Shown here in pieces: positions 1 to 6,681 of a stretch of DNA of 13,496 bases. Where the stretch lies: assembly GCA_017304125.1 (NCBI GenBank), contig JAFKLV010000262.1, positions 1-13,496 of the forward strand, in the 5' to 3' direction. The stretch is from Sphingomonadales bacterium. GTDB lineage: Bacteria > Pseudomonadota > Alphaproteobacteria > Sphingomonadales > Sphingomonadaceae. Position numbers and translations under genes: made by a program. The notes under the pieces are model-generated. The model did not search any database and was not told the origin of the DNA. It saw only the letters and a program-made list of their open reading frames with translations. Positions within the stretch are counted from its first letter, which is position 1; every line of letters starts with the position of its first letter.

Positions 1-324
1 CCCGGGAGAGTGCCATTTTCCGCCCGACCAGGCGAGGATGTCGAGATCGATCACCCGCGAGCCCCAGCGCCGCCCGCGCCGCCGCCCGAAATCGCGCTCG
101 ATCGCCTTGAGGCGTGCGAGCAGGGCAGGGGGATCGGCCGCATCCTCGATTCTCGCCACCGCATTGGCATAAGCGCGATTCGACGGCCCGAGCGGCGCGG
201 TGGTCAGGATCGGCGAGACCTGGATCGCGCCGATCGCCGTCAGCGCGGCGGCGATCTCCGCGCGCGGGCCGCCGTGCCGGCCGGGGCGATTCGAGCCGAG
301 CGCGATGAGGTAGCTTTGCGTCAT
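1..324 (-). CDS. folK: 2-amino-4-hydroxy-6-hydroxymethyldihydropteridine diphosphokinase (HPPK), partial
   Basis: The enzyme transfers pyrophosphate from ATP to 6-hydroxymethyl-7,8-dihydropterin, the step before dihydropteroate synthase in cytoplasmic folate synthesis. The ATG lies at 324 on the minus strand and the frame stays open for 108 codons to the left edge, so the C-terminus is missing. The N-terminus reads MTQSYLIALGSN, the family's LGSN start. Further on, 'APLGPSNRAYANAV' (residues 43-56) matches the usual PLGP...Y.NAV block. 'RWGSRVIDLDIL' (86-97) fits the HPPK signature, with D93 and D95 as the expected Mg-ATP aspartates. The start lies only 26 bp from that of the divergent glycosylase gene, so the promoters must overlap or sit inside the opposite gene. 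Identification is firm; the full length is unknown. Confidence 0.93.
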   Translation of the reverse strand, partial: MTQSYLIALGSNRPGRHGGPRAEIAAALTAIGAIQVSPILTTAPLGPSNRAYANAVARIEDAADPPALLARLKAIERDFGRRRGRRWGSRVIDLDILAWSGGKWHSPG

Positions 325-350
325 GCCGCGCGAGGCTCTAACGGGTTCGC

Positions 351-1016
351 GTGATTTTCGCATCCTCACCGCTGCCCGATAGTGAACCGCCGCGCGATTG
401 CCCGATCTGCCCGCGGCTTGCCGCGCTGCGCGGCGAGATGCGTCGCGACCACCCCGATTGGTGGAACGCGCCGGTGCCGGCGTTCGGCGACCCTGATGCG
501 TGGCTGGCGATCGTCGGGCTGGCGCCGGGCGTCAACGGCGCCAACCGTACCGGGCGGCCGTTCACCGGCGATGCGGCGGGCGGGCTGCTCTACCAGACGC
601 TGGCGAAATTCGGGCTGAGCGAGGGCGCGTTCGACGGGCGCCCCGACGATGGCCTCGTGCTGAAGGGCGCGATCGTGATCAACGCGGTGCGCTGCCTACC
701 CCCCGGCAACAAGCCGACCCCGGAGGAGGCGCATAGCTGTCGCCGCTATCTCGCCGCGCCGGTCGCGGCGCTGCGTTCCGCGCGGGTGTTCGTCGCGCTG
801 GGGCAGGTCGCGCATCAATCGACGGTGAAGGTGCTGGGCGGCAAATTGCCCAAGGCGCGCTTCGCGCATCTCGCCGAACATCGCATGCCGGACGGGCGAA
901 TGCTGATCGATAGCTATCATTGCTCGCGCTACAATCAGAATACCGGCCGGCTGACCGCCGAGATGTTCGAGGCGGTGTTCGAGCGCGCGATCGCGCTGCG
1001 CGGGGCGGTCGCCTAG
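351..1016 (+). CDS. Uracil-DNA glycosylase, family 5 (UDGb type)
   Basis: Encodes 221 aa of a base-excision repair enzyme that removes uracil, and in family 5 also other deaminated bases, from DNA. Motif 1, 'GLAPGVNGANRTGRPFTGD' (56-74), is typical of family 5 rather than family 4, which has GEAPG. Motif 2, 'SYHCSRYNQNTGRLT' (188-202), carries H190. C17, C20, C115 and C130 match the four cysteines that hold a [4Fe-4S] cluster in families 4 and 5. The GTG at 351 is chosen because the next in-frame Met (codon 30) would remove C17 and C20. The ribosome site is weak (acggg at 341-345). The gene is divergent from folK and followed by 144 bp without a gene. Family membership is a strong inference; substrate range cannot be read from the sequence. 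Confidence 0.9.
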   Translation: MIFASSPLPDSEPPRDCPICPRLAALRGEMRRDHPDWWNAPVPAFGDPDAWLAIVGLAPGVNGANRTGRPFTGDAAGGLLYQTLAKFGLSEGAFDGRPDDGLVLKGAIVINAVRCLPPGNKPTPEEAHSCRRYLAAPVAALRSARVFVALGQVAHQSTVKVLGGKLPKARFAHLAEHRMPDGRMLIDSYHCSRYNQNTGRLTAEMFEAVFERAIALRGAVA

Positions 1017-1050
1017 GTCGGTCGACGGAGCGCCCGAGGCTCAGCCAAGA

Positions 1051-1134
1051 CTAAAATAATTTTCGACCGCCCGTGCGGGTCGGTGCGCCCGGCGTCGTCA
1101 TCCTAATGCGGCGGGCAAGGGGGAGTCCGCCGCA
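1051..1134 (+). promoter_or_regulatory. AT-rich patch and leader stem-loop upstream of the GT2 gene
   Basis: The 144-bp gap before the five-gene block holds the only AT-rich patch nearby (1051-1064, taaaataatttt), a possible -10 region, although no convincing -35 is seen. Downstream lies a perfect 8-bp inverted repeat: TGCGGCGG at 1107-1114 and CCGCCGCA at 1127-1134, with a 12-nt loop. The hairpin would form in the leader RNA about 27 nt before the GTG start. A promoter in this region is an inference from position and composition only. Confidence 0.3.
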
Positions 1135-1160
1135 ACCGATGCCGCACGGGAGGGCAAGGC

Positions 1161-2042
1161 GTGTTTCAGGACTTTCTGCGCCACGATGAAATAGGGCTGA
1201 CGGTAGGCGACGCGGTGCCGCGGCGCAGCGGCTGGTCGGTGCTGCTGCCCTTCTTCAACGAACGCGATTGCATCGCCGATACCGTCGCGAGCCTTGCCCG
1301 GCAGGACGAGCGGCCGCTGGTGATCCTGATCGACAATGCCAGCACCGACGGCAGCGCCGAGCTGGCCGTCGCGGCGTGCCGCGATCATGACGTGCCTTAT
1401 GTGCTGGTGCATGAGCGGCGGCCGGGGAAGGTCGCCGCGCTTGCCGCCGGTCTTGCCTGCGTCACCACGCCCTTCGTCGCGACCTGCGACGCCGATACCT
1501 GGTATCCGGCGCATTATCTCGCCACCGCGCAGACGCTGCTCGAACGCCCCGGCGTGGCCGCGGCGGGCGCCTTTTTCGTGGCGCGCGCGGCGGGCACCGC
1601 ACAGCGCGTTGCGGCGGCGCTGCACGTCAATCTGATCGCGCGGCTGCTGCCGAGCCAATGCCACGCCGGGGGTGCGGGGCAGGTGTTCCGCACCGCCGCA
1701 TTGCGCGGGGCGGGCGGGTTCGATCCGCAGCGCTGGAATCTGGTGCTCGAGGATCACGAGATCATCCACCGCGTGCTGAAACACGGGGCGATGGGCTATA
1801 GCACCGGGCTGTGGTGCTCGCCCTCGCCGCGCAAGCGCGATCGCGCTTCGGTGCGTTGGACGCTGGCGGAGCGGCTTTGCTACATCGCGGCGGCGGCGGC
1901 GCAGGCCGGCGACTGGTTCTTCTACAATCATCTCGCCGGGCGGCTCGCTGCGCGGCAATTGTCCAGCGACCGGCTGCGCGAGCGACGTTATCAGCGCGCG
2001 ACGGCGCCGGCCGTGACCTTTGCGCCGGCGGTGGCGGCATGA
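1161..2042 (+). CDS. Glycosyltransferase family 2 protein
   Basis: 293 aa, GT-A fold enzyme expected to transfer a sugar from a nucleotide-sugar donor. The nucleotide-binding start 'VLLPFFNERD' (27-36) and 'LIDNASTDGS' (56-65) are followed by the metal-binding DXD motif as D110-A-D112 and by an acidic pair E197-D198 in 'LVLEDHEI', the usual catalytic-base region. No convincing transmembrane helix is visible, so the protein is probably cytosolic or peripheral. This differs from membrane-bound ArnC or HpnI types. The start is GTG at 1161, preceded by a good ribosome site (gggagggcaagg). Its TGA overlaps the ATG of the following deacetylase by 4 nt (ATGA), which implies translational coupling and a shared pathway. 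Acceptor and donor are unknown. A polyprenyl-phosphate or lipid-linked N-acetylhexosamine is a plausible guess because of the deacetylase partner. Confidence 0.88.
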   Translation: MFQDFLRHDEIGLTVGDAVPRRSGWSVLLPFFNERDCIADTVASLARQDERPLVILIDNASTDGSAELAVAACRDHDVPYVLVHERRPGKVAALAAGLACVTTPFVATCDADTWYPAHYLATAQTLLERPGVAAAGAFFVARAAGTAQRVAAALHVNLIARLLPSQCHAGGAGQVFRTAALRGAGGFDPQRWNLVLEDHEIIHRVLKHGAMGYSTGLWCSPSPRKRDRASVRWTLAERLCYIAAAAAQAGDWFFYNHLAGRLAARQLSSDRLRERRYQRATAPAVTFAPAVAA

Positions 2043-2851
2043 CCAAGCCCCGCCTGATCCTCTGCGCCGACGATTTCGCGCTGTCCCGGCCGATCAGCGA
2101 GACGATCGCCGCGCTTGCGCATGAAGGGCGGATCAACGCGATCAGCTGCATGTCGGTTTGCCCCGGCTGGACCACCGATGCGCGGTTGCTCGACGATCTG
2201 CCCGCCGGGGTCGAGATCGGCCTGCATGTCACGCTGACCGGCGAAGCGCCGCTGACCGACATGCCTGAATATGTCCCCGACGGCGGTGTGATGCCCGAGA
2301 TCGACCCGCTGACGGTGGCGGCGATGAAGGGCAATCTGCCGCTGGAGGAAATCGAGGGCGAGATCGCCGCGCAGTTCCGCGCCTTTCGGCGCGCGACCGG
2401 CCGGATGCCGGATTTCGTCGACGCGCATCAGCATGCGCATGTGCTGCCGGGGATCCGGCGGCTGTTCCTCGATACGGTGGCGATGCATGCGCCGGCGGCG
2501 TGGATTCGCGATTGCGGCGATCGGATGAGCGCGATCGCCGCGCGCCCGTATCGCGGCAAGGCGATCGGCAGCGCCTATCATGCGCGCGGGCTGCGTCGGG
2601 CGGCGGCGCAGCGCGGGCTGGCCTGCAACAGCAGCTTTGCCGGCCATTATGATTTCAACAGCGACTATGAGCGCGTCTTCCCCAGCTTCCTGCGCCGGCC
2701 GGGCGCTGTGCATCTGATCATGTGCCATCCGGGCGCGGGCGAATTGCCGGGGGATGCGATCGCGTCTGCACGGTTGCGCGAAGCCTCGGCCTTGCACCGG
2801 ATGCGGATCGCGGACATTGCTCGCGATTATGGGTTGGACTTCGGCGGATGA
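2039..2851 (+). CDS. ChbG/HpnK (YdjC) family carbohydrate deacetylase
   Basis: 270 aa, metal-dependent deacetylase of the YdjC superfamily, which removes acetyl groups from N-acetylated sugars. Known members are ChbG (chitooligosaccharides), HpnK (hopanoid glycolipids) and NaxD (undecaprenyl-phosphate amino sugar). The expected metal and catalytic residues are present: D11-D12 in 'CADDF', H63 in 'GLHVTLTG', D128, H130, H132 and H134 in 'DAHQHAHVLP', and H230 in 'MCHPGAG'. The ATG at 2039 is preferred over upstream in-frame starts because the fold begins at once ('PRLILCADDF') and overlaps the GT2 stop by 4 nt. No signal peptide is seen, so it acts in the cytoplasm. The pairing suggests that the glycosyltransferase attaches an N-acetylated sugar and this enzyme deacetylates it. 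The substrate is not known. Confidence 0.9.
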   Translation: MTKPRLILCADDFALSRPISETIAALAHEGRINAISCMSVCPGWTTDARLLDDLPAGVEIGLHVTLTGEAPLTDMPEYVPDGGVMPEIDPLTVAAMKGNLPLEEIEGEIAAQFRAFRRATGRMPDFVDAHQHAHVLPGIRRLFLDTVAMHAPAAWIRDCGDRMSAIAARPYRGKAIGSAYHARGLRRAAAQRGLACNSSFAGHYDFNSDYERVFPSFLRRPGAVHLIMCHPGAGELPGDAIASARLREASALHRMRIADIARDYGLDFGG

Positions 2852-2857
2852 TCGTTC

Positions 2858-3394
2858 GTGCGCGTCGACACCGCGGAAGCGCAGGTGATGGCGGCGCCGG
2901 CGCTTGCCGCCGCGTGGCACGAGCAGCGCGCGCCGCTGTTGCGGCTGCTGGCGGCGCGCCTTGGCAGCGCGGCGGACGCGGAGGATGCGTTGCAGGATCT
3001 GTGGCTGCGCGTCGCGGCCAATCCGCAGCCGGAGCTGATCAACCCCGCCGCCTATCTGATGCGCATGGCGAACAATCTGGCGACCGATCGACGGATCGCG
3101 GCGCAGCGCCGCGCAATGCTGGAAACCGATTGGGCGGCATCGGGCGACGTGGCGATCGACCGGCCCTCGCCGGAGCGCGAATTGCTGGCGCGCGATGCGC
3201 TGCGGCACGCGGATACGGTGATCGCGGCGATGCCCGAGCGGATGCGCATCGCCTATCGACTGTTTCGCATCGATCAGGTGCCGCAGCGCGAGATCGCCGC
3301 GCGGCTCGACATATCGGTCAGTGCGGTGGAGAAGCTGCTCCAGCGCGCCTATCGCCGGCTGCATGCGCTGGCGGATGGAGGGGACGATGACTGA
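2858..3394 (+). CDS. ECF-family RNA polymerase sigma factor (FecI-like)
   Basis: 178 aa sigma factor with only regions 2 and 4, as in the extracytoplasmic function group. Region 2 spans about residues 20-88 ('DAEDALQDLWLRV' at 40-52, then 'YLMRMANNLATDRR'). Region 4 spans about 110-173 ('REIAARLDISVSAVEKLLQRA', a helix-turn-helix for the -35 element). GTG at 2858 is used, with ggcgga at 2843-2848 as ribosome site. ATG at 2888 (codon 11), preceded by ggaag, is an equally good start and removes no conserved residue. The gene starts 6 nt after the deacetylase stop and overlaps the FecR-like gene by 8 nt. By analogy with FecI it should be held or activated by FecR and drive expression of the receptor gene; its promoter sequence cannot be deduced here. 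Confidence 0.9.
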   Translation: MRVDTAEAQVMAAPALAAAWHEQRAPLLRLLAARLGSAADAEDALQDLWLRVAANPQPELINPAAYLMRMANNLATDRRIAAQRRAMLETDWAASGDVAIDRPSPERELLARDALRHADTVIAAMPERMRIAYRLFRIDQVPQREIAARLDISVSAVEKLLQRAYRRLHALADGGDDD

Positions 3395-4322
3395 CATCGC
3401 CACGCACATCGATCCGGCCGTGCTCGACGCGGCGATCGCCTGGCATCTGCGTCAGGAAACGATGGACGCGGCCGACTGGGCGGCGTTCGCCGACTGGCTG
3501 GAGGCCGATGCCGCGCACGCCCGCGCCTATGACATTGTGAGCCTGTCGGATGCTGAGCGGCATGCCGCGACCGTGGCGCCGATCGCCGCGAATGACGATG
3601 AGGCGCCGGTCCGTTGGTGGCGGCGCGGTCGCGGCGTCGCGCTGGCAGCGGGTGCGCTGGCGGCGGCGATCGCCGGGGCGGTCGGGTTGCGCGAGGCGGG
3701 GCTTCAGTCTCCGGCGCCGGTGACGATTGCGGCCGGCGCGCCGCGCTCGCTGACGCTGGGCGACGGCACGCAGATCGCGCTGGCGACGGGCGCGCGGGTC
3801 ACCACCGGCGCGCGCAGTGCGACGCTGGAAAATGGTCGGGCGACCTTCCGGGTGACGCATGATGCCGATCGGCCCTTCACGGTACATGCCGGGGCGTGGG
3901 AGATTCAGGATGTCGGCACCGTCTTTGCGGTGACGCGCGATTCCCGCGGGGTCGATGTCAGCGTCACCGAGGGGGCGGTGCTGTTCGACCCGCGCGACAG
4001 CCGGATCGAGCTGGTGGCGGGCGATGCGCTGAGCGTGTTGCCGGGCAATCGCGTCGTCCGTTCGCACATCGACGCGGATCGGACGCGGACGCTGACCTTC
4101 ACCGGCCAGCCGATCGCGGTGGCCGCGGAGACGATCGCGCTGGTGGTCGGACGCGACGTTCGCGTCGATCAGCGGGTGGCGACGATGCCGTTTACCGGCG
4201 TGATCCGATTGACGGGGGACACGTCGCGCGACATGGCGCATCTCGCAAGGCTGACGGGAATGCGCGTGTCGAATGAGGGGGTTGATTGGATCATCGCACC
4301 GTCGACCGATCCTGCGCGCTAG
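3387..4322 (+). CDS. FecR-like inner-membrane anti-sigma regulator
   Basis: 311 aa. The cytoplasmic N-terminus ('AIAWHLRQE...ADWAAFADWLEAD', about 16-41) matches the sigma-binding DUF4880 region of FecR. One transmembrane segment lies at about 83-101 after 'RWWRRGRG'. The periplasmic FecR domain follows, with 'VHAGAWEIQDVGTVFAVT' at about 166-183. G177-T178 corresponds to the Gly-Thr pair at which FoxR/FpvR-type regulators self-cleave. The C-terminus ('FTGVIRLTGDTSRDMAHLA...') resembles the STN-like tail that meets the receptor's signalling domain. ATG at 3387 follows a strong ribosome site (ggagggg at 3377-3383). The gene overlaps the sigma factor by 8 nt and the receptor by 50 nt. Its role is to pass the ligand-bound signal from the outer membrane receptor to the sigma factor. 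Confidence 0.9.
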   Translation: MTDIATHIDPAVLDAAIAWHLRQETMDAADWAAFADWLEADAAHARAYDIVSLSDAERHAATVAPIAANDDEAPVRWWRRGRGVALAAGALAAAIAGAVGLREAGLQSPAPVTIAAGAPRSLTLGDGTQIALATGARVTTGARSATLENGRATFRVTHDADRPFTVHAGAWEIQDVGTVFAVTRDSRGVDVSVTEGAVLFDPRDSRIELVAGDALSVLPGNRVVRSHIDADRTRTLTFTGQPIAVAAETIALVVGRDVRVDQRVATMPFTGVIRLTGDTSRDMAHLARLTGMRVSNEGVDWIIAPSTDPAR

Positions 4323-6639
4323 CCTAGCCGCGGCGGCGCTCGCCGCCGCCTTTGTCGCCACCACCCCGATCGCCGCCACCGAGACCGGCGGCGACATCAC
4401 CTTGCAGGCCGCCTTGCTCCAGCTCGCCGCGCGTAGCGGGGAGGAGGTCGTCAGTCTTGAACCCGGGCTGCGCGCGATCCGCGTCCATCTGCCGCCGGCC
4501 GGTCTGCCGCTGGCGGCGGCGCTGCGGCGCATGTTGCACGGCACCGGCTATCGCGCCGAGCGAATCGCCCCGCACGGCTATCGCATCGTGCGCGTCGCCC
4601 CGAGCCGAGCCGCACCCGTGCCGCCGGCCCCGTCGCCGCAACCGAGCGATGCCGCCGATGTGATCGTCACCGCCAGCAAGCAGCATGTGCCGCTGTTGCG
4701 CTTTCCCGCCTCGATCACCTCGGTCGTGCCGCATGCCGATGCCGCGACCGGCGTTACTTCGAGCATCGCCGATGCCGCGCGCTCGATCCCGGTGCTGCAG
4801 GCCACCGCGCTGGGGGTAGGGCGCGACAAGCTCTTCATTCGCGGCATCGCCGACAGCAGCTTCGACGGCGCCACCCAGGCGACGACGAGCTATTATCTCG
4901 ACGACGTCCAGATGAATTATTCGACCCCGGAGCCCGGGCTGGCGCTGGTCGACGTCCGCGGCGTCGAGGTGATGGAGGGGCCGCAGGGCACGCTCTATGG
5001 CGCCGGCGCGATCGGCGGGATCGTGCGCATCATCCCCAATCCCGCGCAGCCGGGGGTTTTCCACGCCGGGCTCACCGCGAGCGCCAGCGCGACCGCGGAC
5101 GGTGGGCCGGGCGGCGATGTGTCGGGCTTCGTCAACCTGCCGATCGCCGGCGACACCGCGGCGGTGCGGCTGGTCGGCTATCGTGCGCATGAAGGCGGCT
5201 ATATCGACGACCGGATGCTCGGCCGGCGCGCGATCAACGATCTCGATCGCGTCGGTGGGCGCGGCGCGGTGCGGGTCGAGGCGGGCGACGGATGGCAGGT
5301 CGACGCCAGCGTGCTCGGCCAGCGTAATTCCGCCAGCGACGCGCAATATATCGATTCGGGTGGGGACGGGCTGATCCGCTCGGCGCGGATCGCGCAGCCG
5401 TATTGGAACAGCATCGTGCTCGGGCGGGTGCATATCCGCAAACGCTGGGAGAGCGGGCTCGAATTCGTCTCGGTCAGCGGGGTCAGCCAGAATGACGCCG
5501 ACGATTGGTTCGACGCGACCCCGCCCGGTTCGGGCAAGAGCGTCGCCTATAATACGGTTCGGTCGAACCTGTTGTGGACGCAGGAATTCCGCCTGAGCCG
5601 GTCGCGTGAGGACGGGCAATCCTGGGTGGTCGGCGTGGCGATGTTGCACAACCGCGACGTGCTCAACCGTCTGCTCGGCCCGGCGAGCGACCCGATCGAG
5701 ATCATCGGCGTTACCAACGTGTCGCAGAATCTGTCGCTGTTCAGCGAGTTCACCGAGCCGTTGACGCATCGCCTGTCGGTCACGCTCGGGTTACGCGCGA
5801 CGCAGGCGCGGGTCGACGGCTCGCCCTCGGTCAAGCCGCGCGCGGGCGATCTGGTGCGCGGGCGGATGACGCGGCGCGTCGACCCGACGTTGGCCGTGTC
5901 GTGGCAACTGGCGCCGCGCCTGTCGGTCTATGCGCGCTATCAATCGGGCTTCCGCACCGGCGGCCTTGCGGTGGCGCGCGGCGTCGGGCGCGTTGCGGAG
6001 TTCAAATCCGATTCGATCGGGATGGGCGAGGTGGGGGTGCGCCATCTGCGCGAAGGCCCCACCGGCGTCGATTTCGGCGCGGCGCTGTCTTACGCCCGGT
6101 GGCGCGACATTCAGGCGGATCTGATCGATCGCCGCGGCCAGCCCTATACCGCCAATATCGGCGATGCGCGGATCCTGACCGCGGAAGTCAGCGCGAGCTG
6201 GGTGCCGGTGGCGCCGCTGCGGTTCGATCTGTCGGCGCTGTATACCGTCAACAGCGTCAACGGGCCGCTGGCGTCGACCTCGCCCACCGACAACCGGCGC
6301 TTGCCCAATACGCCGCCGTTCAGCGCGCACGCCGGGGCCAATTATAGCTGGAGCGCGTTTGGCGGGGCGATGCGGGTTAGCGGTGCGGTGGACTATATCG
6401 GCCGCTCGGTGCTCGGCACCGGCCATTATCTCGATATCGAGCAAGGGCGCTATGCGGTCGTCTCGGCGCGGACCGAATGGACCCGGCGTGATCTGACGCT
6501 GTGGCTGGCGGCGGACAATATCACCGACAGCCGCGGCAATCGTTTTGCGTTCGGCAATCCCTTCACGCTCGCCAACCGCGATCAGCGCACGCCGCTGCGC
6601 CCCGCGACGATCACGCTGGGCGTGAAGATCGAGCGCTAG
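4273..6639 (+). CDS. TonB-dependent outer membrane receptor with STN signalling domain
   Basis: 788 aa FecA-type transducer. A signal peptide occupies about residues 1-36 (RR, then a hydrophobic Ala-rich run ending 'TTPIAA'). Residues 40-108 form the STN signalling domain ('ITLQAALLQLAARSG...LAAALRRMLHGTGYRAE'). A TonB-box-like 'DVIVTA' sits at 129-134, followed by the plug ('LFIRGIADSSFDG', 'YYLDDVQ', 'VEVMEGPQGTLYGAGAIGG') and a 22-strand barrel ending 'TITLGVKIER', which lacks the usual terminal aromatic residue. It would take up a ligand using TonB energy and signal through FecR. The ligand is unknown; siderophore or glycan are both possible. ATG at 4273 gives a complete signal peptide, but its ribosome site is weak and it starts 50 nt inside the FecR-like gene, so translation is probably coupled. 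A strong hairpin follows at 6648. Confidence 0.92.
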   Translation: MRGLIGSSHRRPILRASLAAAALAAAFVATTPIAATETGGDITLQAALLQLAARSGEEVVSLEPGLRAIRVHLPPAGLPLAAALRRMLHGTGYRAERIAPHGYRIVRVAPSRAAPVPPAPSPQPSDAADVIVTASKQHVPLLRFPASITSVVPHADAATGVTSSIADAARSIPVLQATALGVGRDKLFIRGIADSSFDGATQATTSYYLDDVQMNYSTPEPGLALVDVRGVEVMEGPQGTLYGAGAIGGIVRIIPNPAQPGVFHAGLTASASATADGGPGGDVSGFVNLPIAGDTAAVRLVGYRAHEGGYIDDRMLGRRAINDLDRVGGRGAVRVEAGDGWQVDASVLGQRNSASDAQYIDSGGDGLIRSARIAQPYWNSIVLGRVHIRKRWESGLEFVSVSGVSQNDADDWFDATPPGSGKSVAYNTVRSNLLWTQEFRLSRSREDGQSWVVGVAMLHNRDVLNRLLGPASDPIEIIGVTNVSQNLSLFSEFTEPLTHRLSVTLGLRATQARVDGSPSVKPRAGDLVRGRMTRRVDPTLAVSWQLAPRLSVYARYQSGFRTGGLAVARGVGRVAEFKSDSIGMGEVGVRHLREGPTGVDFGAALSYARWRDIQADLIDRRGQPYTANIGDARILTAEVSASWVPVAPLRFDLSALYTVNSVNGPLASTSPTDNRRLPNTPPFSAHAGANYSWSAFGGAMRVSGAVDYIGRSVLGTGHYLDIEQGRYAVVSARTEWTRRDLTLWLAADNITDSRGNRFAFGNPFTLANRDQRTPLRPATITLGVKIER

Positions 6640-6647
6640 GGCAGGCG

Positions 6648-6673
6648 CCGCGCGGGGATCGCTCCCCGCGCGG
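6648..6673. terminator. Bidirectional terminator-like hairpin between receptor and sdhA
   Basis: A perfect 11-bp inverted repeat, CCGCGCGGGGA at 6648-6658 and TCCCCGCGCGG at 6663-6673, with a 4-nt loop (tcgc). It begins 8 nt after the receptor stop and lies 8 nt from the sdhA stop on the other strand, so it can serve both convergent genes. There is no T tract on either side, so intrinsic termination is inferred from position and stem strength. Confidence 0.7.
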
Positions 6674-6681
6674 TCCGGGCA

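Noticed and set aside
1064..1085. Imperfect inverted repeat after the glycosylase gene as a terminator
   Set aside because: Only four contiguous base pairs before mismatches; too weak to call.
1811..2038. Possible N-terminal extension of the deacetylase
   Set aside because: Overlaps the GT2 gene in another frame; the YdjC fold begins directly at the ATG at 2039.
1991..3409. Long minus-strand open frame (about 470 codons) opposite the deacetylase and sigma genes
   Set aside because: Arg/His/Gln-rich translation without family motifs; it mirrors the codon bias of well-supported genes on the plus strand.
3318..4544. 408-codon minus-strand open frame opposite the FecR-like gene
   Set aside because: Same GC-driven shadow effect; the sense strand has an intact FecR protein with domain order and membrane segment.
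4324..5769. 481-codon minus-strand open frame within the receptor gene
   Set aside because: Antisense shadow caused by high GC at third positions; no ribosome site or motifs.
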